DNA from: an uncultured Clostridium sp.
GTDB taxonomy: Bacteria; Bacillota; Clostridia; Lachnospirales; Lachnospiraceae
NCBI GenBank assembly: GCA_902464345.1
Contig: CABQJA010000099.1
Span: 1-7,943 of the forward strand
Length of the DNA stretch: 7,943 nucleotides
Direction of reading: 5' to 3'
Below are positions 6,330 through 7,943 of the stretch, piece by piece. The position numbers and the translations under genes are program-made. How positions within the stretch are numbered: the first letter of the stretch is position 1; the number at the start of each line of letters is the position of its first letter. The notes beneath the pieces were generated by a model, which was not told the origin of the DNA, ran no database searches, and saw only the letters and a list, made by a program, of their open reading frames with translations.

Positions 6330-7058
6330 ATGTCAGGACATTCAAAATTTGCAAACATTAAGCATAAGAAAGAAAAGAACGACGCTGCAAAGGGTAAGAT
6401 TTTCACCATTATCGGAAAAGAAATCGCAGTAGCGGTAAAGGAAGGCGGTCCGAATCCGGACAATAACTCCAAGCTTCGTGATGTAATTGCAAAGGCAAAG
6501 GCAAATAATGTACCAAACGATACTATCGAACGTGGTATTAAGAAGGCAGCCGGCAATGCAGAGGCGGTTAACTATACATCCATCACATATGAAGGCTATG
6601 GACCGAACGGAACGGCAATTATCGTAGATACATTAACTGATAACAAGAACCGTACCGCTTCCAATGTAAGAAACGCATTCACAAAGGGTGGCGGTAATGT
6701 AGGAACAACCGGCTGTGTATCTTTCATGTTTGATCAAAAGGGACAGATCATCATTGATAAGGAAGAGTGCGAGATGGACGCAGATGATCTGATGATGCTG
6801 GCACTGGATGCAGGCGCAGAGGATTTCTCGGATGAAGATGACAGCTACGAGGTAATCACTACACCGGAAGACTTCAGTGCAGTTCGTGAAGCATTAGAGA
6901 ACGAAAAGATTCCAATGGCATCTGCAGAGGTAACAATGATCCCACAGACATGGGTAGAGTTAAGCAGCGAAGAGGATATAAAGAAGATGAATCGTATTCT
7001 GGATCTCTTGGATGAGGATGACGATGTTCAGGCGGTATATCACAACTGGGATGAATAA
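6330..7058 (+). CDS. yebC: YebC/PmpR (TACO1) family translation factor
   Basis: A 242-residue cytosolic protein, normal for the family. It opens with GHSK (3-6) and NIKHKKEKNDAAKGKIF (9-25), the basic N-terminal region of YebC. The signature YEGYGPNGTAIIVDTLTDN (87-105), NRTASNVRNAFTKGGGNVG (107-125) and the terminal DVQAVYHNWDE follow. The family was long annotated as DNA-binding regulators (PmpR). Later work in bacteria and on mitochondrial TACO1 supports relief of ribosome stalling at proline-rich stretches. AAGGAG (6318-6323) lies 6 nt before the ATG. All six arginines use CGT or AGA, never the CGG common in the genes to its left, which with the strong promoter points to high expression. 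It is followed after 22 nt by a small unknown gene and a terminator. Confidence 0.95.
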   Translation: MSGHSKFANIKHKKEKNDAAKGKIFTIIGKEIAVAVKEGGPNPDNNSKLRDVIAKAKANNVPNDTIERGIKKAAGNAEAVNYTSITYEGYGPNGTAIIVDTLTDNKNRTASNVRNAFTKGGGNVGTTGCVSFMFDQKGQIIIDKEECEMDADDLMMLALDAGAEDFSDEDDSYEVITTPEDFSAVREALENEKIPMASAEVTMIPQTWVELSSEEDIKKMNRILDLLDEDDDVQAVYHNWDE

Positions 7059-7080
7059 TTAAAAAGATAGGGGGAGATGT

Positions 7081-7281
7081 ATGCTGAGGGAAATTATGAG
7101 ACTCAAATGCCGGTTTACATATCCGGCGATCAGTCAAGCACTGAAACGTAGAACCGGTGAAGAGGACTGGATGGGATTTAAGAGTAATGGGGAAGATCCG
7201 ATCCGGAATTTCCGACACTATGTTCAGAGTGGACTGCTGGAAAAAGATGGAAATGAAGTAGTCATTTATATGGATCTATAG
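7081..7281 (+). CDS. Unrecognised small basic protein, co-transcribed with yebC
   Basis: A 66-residue soluble protein that I do not recognise. There is no signal peptide, membrane segment or metal motif. It has a basic N-terminal half (LKCRFTYPAISQALKRR), a central GEEDWMGFKSNGEDPIRNF and an end RHYVQSGLLEKDGNEVVIYMDL that could form a helix and short strands; a small nucleic-acid or ribosome-binding fold is possible but unproven. AGGGGGAG lies directly upstream (spacing about 4-6 nt). An alternative ATG at 7096, behind GAGGG, would give 61 residues. It lies 22 nt after yebC and is followed by an intrinsic terminator, so it belongs to the yebC transcript. The good ribosome site, placement and gene-like composition argue that it is real. 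Confidence 0.7.
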   Translation: MLREIMRLKCRFTYPAISQALKRRTGEEDWMGFKSNGEDPIRNFRHYVQSGLLEKDGNEVVIYMDL

Positions 7282-7298
7282 GATTCAGCGGATGACGG

Positions 7299-7319
7299 AC
7301 AGCCGGTTGTTGCGGCTGT
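7299..7319 (+). repeat. Short hairpin just before the yebC-operon terminator
   Basis: ACAGCCG (7299-7305) pairs perfectly with CGGCTGT (7313-7319) around a 7-nt loop. It has no U-tract and stands 5 nt before the terminator stem, so it may stabilise the 3' end rather than terminate. Confidence 0.45.
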
Positions 7320-7324
7320 GGAAG

Positions 7325-7362
7325 AAAAGGGCGTATCATCGGAAAGGTGGTACGCCCTTTTT
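7325..7362 (+). terminator. Intrinsic terminator of the yebC operon
   Basis: AAAAGGGCGTA (7325-7335) pairs perfectly with TACGCCCTTTT (7351-7361). The stem continues inward as TCATC against GGTGG (two G-U pairs) to a 5-nt GGAAA loop, making a 16-bp stem that ends in TTTTT (7358-7362). The A-run on the left arm means it could also stop leftward transcription. It separates the yebC unit from the AT-rich toxin-antitoxin segment. Confidence 0.92.
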
Positions 7363-7423
7363 GGGGATTGATAAATATTAAAAAATATAAATAAAATCTT
7401 GTTACTTGAGATATAATGATTAA

Positions 7424-7445
7424 AAAACTATGTACCCATAGGTTT
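7424..7445. promoter_or_regulatory. Dyad, candidate operator of the toxin-antitoxin cassette
   Basis: CTATG (7428-7432) and CATAG (7437-7441) form a perfect inverted repeat around TACC. After one mismatched pair the symmetry resumes as AAA (7424-7426) against TTT (7443-7445), so 8 of 9 arm positions pair. It lies 3 bp before the proposed -35 at 7449. Type II antitoxins often repress their own promoter through such sites, but binding here is inferred only. Confidence 0.35.
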
Positions 7446-7448
7446 ATG

Positions 7449-7478
7449 TTGAAAAAGTAGAGAGGGATGTTATATACT
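7449..7478 (+). promoter_or_regulatory. Predicted promoter of the toxin-antitoxin cassette
   Basis: TTGAAA (7449-7454), an 18-nt spacer and TATACT (7473-7478). Transcription would begin near 7485, leaving a leader of about 97 nt that contains the CTACATTGTAG palindrome. In such AT-rich sequence chance -10 boxes are common. Confidence 0.45.
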
Positions 7479-7581
7479 TATTATGAAAGAAAAACAGGGA
7501 CTACATTGTAGCTTCTGTGACTGATAAACAAAAAGATAGTTTAAAAGAGATGTGAAGAAAATTAAAGAGGAGGTATGGCCT

Positions 7582-7806
7582 ATGACAGCATTAAGACAAA
7601 GCGCTATGATGGAACTGGAAAAAATACCGGAAGATAAACTATCCTTTGTGATTCAGATTATGCAGGGTGTAAATGGATTATACCATGATTCTGATAAGGA
7701 GAGGAAAGAAGCTTTTGCAAGATTGGAACAGTTACGTAAGAAGGGAACTGTTATCGATGATGCGGCAGAGTTAGCTTCTTATAGGGAAGATAAATATGGT
7801 AAGTAA
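7582..7806 (+). CDS. Antitoxin-like small protein of a PIN-domain toxin-antitoxin pair
   Basis: A 74-residue acidic/basic, probably helical protein. The N-terminal region (about 1-35, LEKIPEDKLSFVIQIMQGV) resembles the short 'IPEDKL..VI..M' segment seen in small antitoxin-like proteins next to PIN toxins in Clostridia. The C-terminal region (about 38-74, KERKEAFARLEQLRKK then DDAAELASYREDKYG) is charged and helical, as expected of a toxin-wrapping tail. I recall the type but cannot name the family with certainty. No AbrB or ribbon-helix-helix DNA-binding pattern is obvious. I chose ATG 7582 because AGGAGG (7568-7573) sits 8 nt upstream; an in-frame GTG at 7552 would put that site inside the gene. 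Its last 11 bases overlap the PIN toxin start, typical antitoxin-first coupling. Confidence 0.72.
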   Translation: MTALRQSAMMELEKIPEDKLSFVIQIMQGVNGLYHDSDKERKEAFARLEQLRKKGTVIDDAAELASYREDKYGK

Positions 7807-7943
7807 AATTCTGATTGACACCAATGTATTGCTTGACTATCTTCTTGAAAGAGAACCATTTTTTGATGATGCAAAGAAAGTAATCTTGTCATGCACTGAA
7901 GGAAATATAAAGGGTTGTATTGCAGCACATTCTATTTCTAATA
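7796..7943 (+). CDS. PIN-domain (VapC-like) toxin ribonuclease, partial at right edge
   Basis: The first 49 residues of a PIN-domain protein, open to the window end. It begins MVSKILIDTNVLLDYLLERE: a hydrophobic strand followed by the metal-binding Asp (Asp8) and Asn10 of the PIN motif, then FFDDAKKVILSCTEGNIKGCIAAHSIS, matching the helix and second strand. VapC-type PIN proteins are Mg2+-dependent RNases that act on tRNA or rRNA and are inhibited by the adjacent antitoxin. The remaining acidic catalytic residues lie outside the window, so completeness cannot be judged. ATG 7796 overlaps the antitoxin stop region by 11 nt in another frame, with GGGA (7784-7787) 8 nt upstream. Confidence 0.85.
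   Translation, partial: MVSKILIDTNVLLDYLLEREPFFDDAKKVILSCTEGNIKGCIAAHSISN

Larger units (their letters stand above)
7363..7581. other. AT-rich intergenic segment upstream of the toxin-antitoxin cassette
   Basis: Clearly richer in A and T than the genes to its left. I see no convincing gene in it. It holds a candidate promoter (7449-7478), a 22-bp imperfect dyad (7424-7445) and an 11-bp palindrome CTACATTGTAG (7501-7511), and ends in the AGGAGG ribosome site of the antitoxin. A TATAAT at 7412-7417 has no matching -35. The composition shift right after a terminator is compatible with an inserted cassette, although no terminal repeats were found at the visible edge. Confidence 0.5.

Noticed and set aside
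7412..7417. TATAAT as the promoter of the toxin-antitoxin cassette
   Set aside because: No -35-like hexamer at 16-18 nt; chance matches are expected in such AT-rich sequence. TTGAAA/TATACT downstream is better.
7483..7524. 13-codon ORF (MKEKQGLHCSFCD) with a CxxC pattern like the start of a zinc finger
   Set aside because: It has no ribosome site, stops at once, and no continuation of a zinc-binding protein is found in any frame downstream.
7552..7581. GTG start extending the antitoxin by 10 residues
   Set aside because: It would place the AGGAGG site (7568-7573) inside the gene; ATG 7582 is 8 nt after that site.
1..7943. CRISPR arrays, tRNA or rRNA genes, insertion sequences, riboswitches
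   Set aside because: No regularly spaced repeats, tRNA-like cloverleaf, transposase motifs or recognised riboswitch core could be seen on either strand.

Overview
The window looks like chromosome of a low-to-mid GC Firmicute of class Clostridia, most plausibly Lachnospiraceae. The grounds are strong AGGAGG-type ribosome sites, TTGACA/TATAAT promoters, a close match to Bacillus-type MazF, and the nnr-alr-mazF order familiar from Firmicutes. This placement rests on recalled family resemblance, not on a search. Both ends cut through genes: an ABC-F ATPase on the left and a PIN-domain toxin on the right.

Layout. (1) 1-995, minus strand: the N-terminal 331 residues of a YdiF-like ABC-F translation factor. 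(2) 996-1130: back-to-back divergent promoters. The rightward one has a perfect 12-bp palindrome across its -10 box. (3) 1131-4319: nnr (bifunctional NAD(P)H-hydrate repair), alr (alanine racemase, overlapping nnr by 14 nt) and mazF (UACAU-type mRNA interferase). No mazE antitoxin is visible. The short alr-mazF gap can instead fold so that the mazF ribosome site is paired, and it holds a possible 17-codon leader ORF. (4) 4320-6187: a promoter with a Fur/PerR-like AT-rich box, then a soluble CBS/CorC-HlyC protein and an AEC-family permease joined by a 1-nt stop/start overlap. (5) 6188-7362: a strong promoter, yebC, an unrecognised 66-residue gene and a clear intrinsic terminator. (6) 7363-7943: an AT-rich segment with a two-gene toxin-antitoxin cassette, a small antitoxin-like protein overlapping a VapC-like PIN toxin that runs off the window.

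How it fits together. Most of the window is housekeeping: cofactor repair, D-alanine for peptidoglycan, and two ribosome-associated factors (ABC-F and YebC). I see no clearly new multi-gene system. The points most worth following are the apparently antitoxin-less mazF with a hairpin-masked ribosome site, the unknown small gene co-transcribed with yebC, and the AT-rich PIN toxin cassette, which looks acquired.
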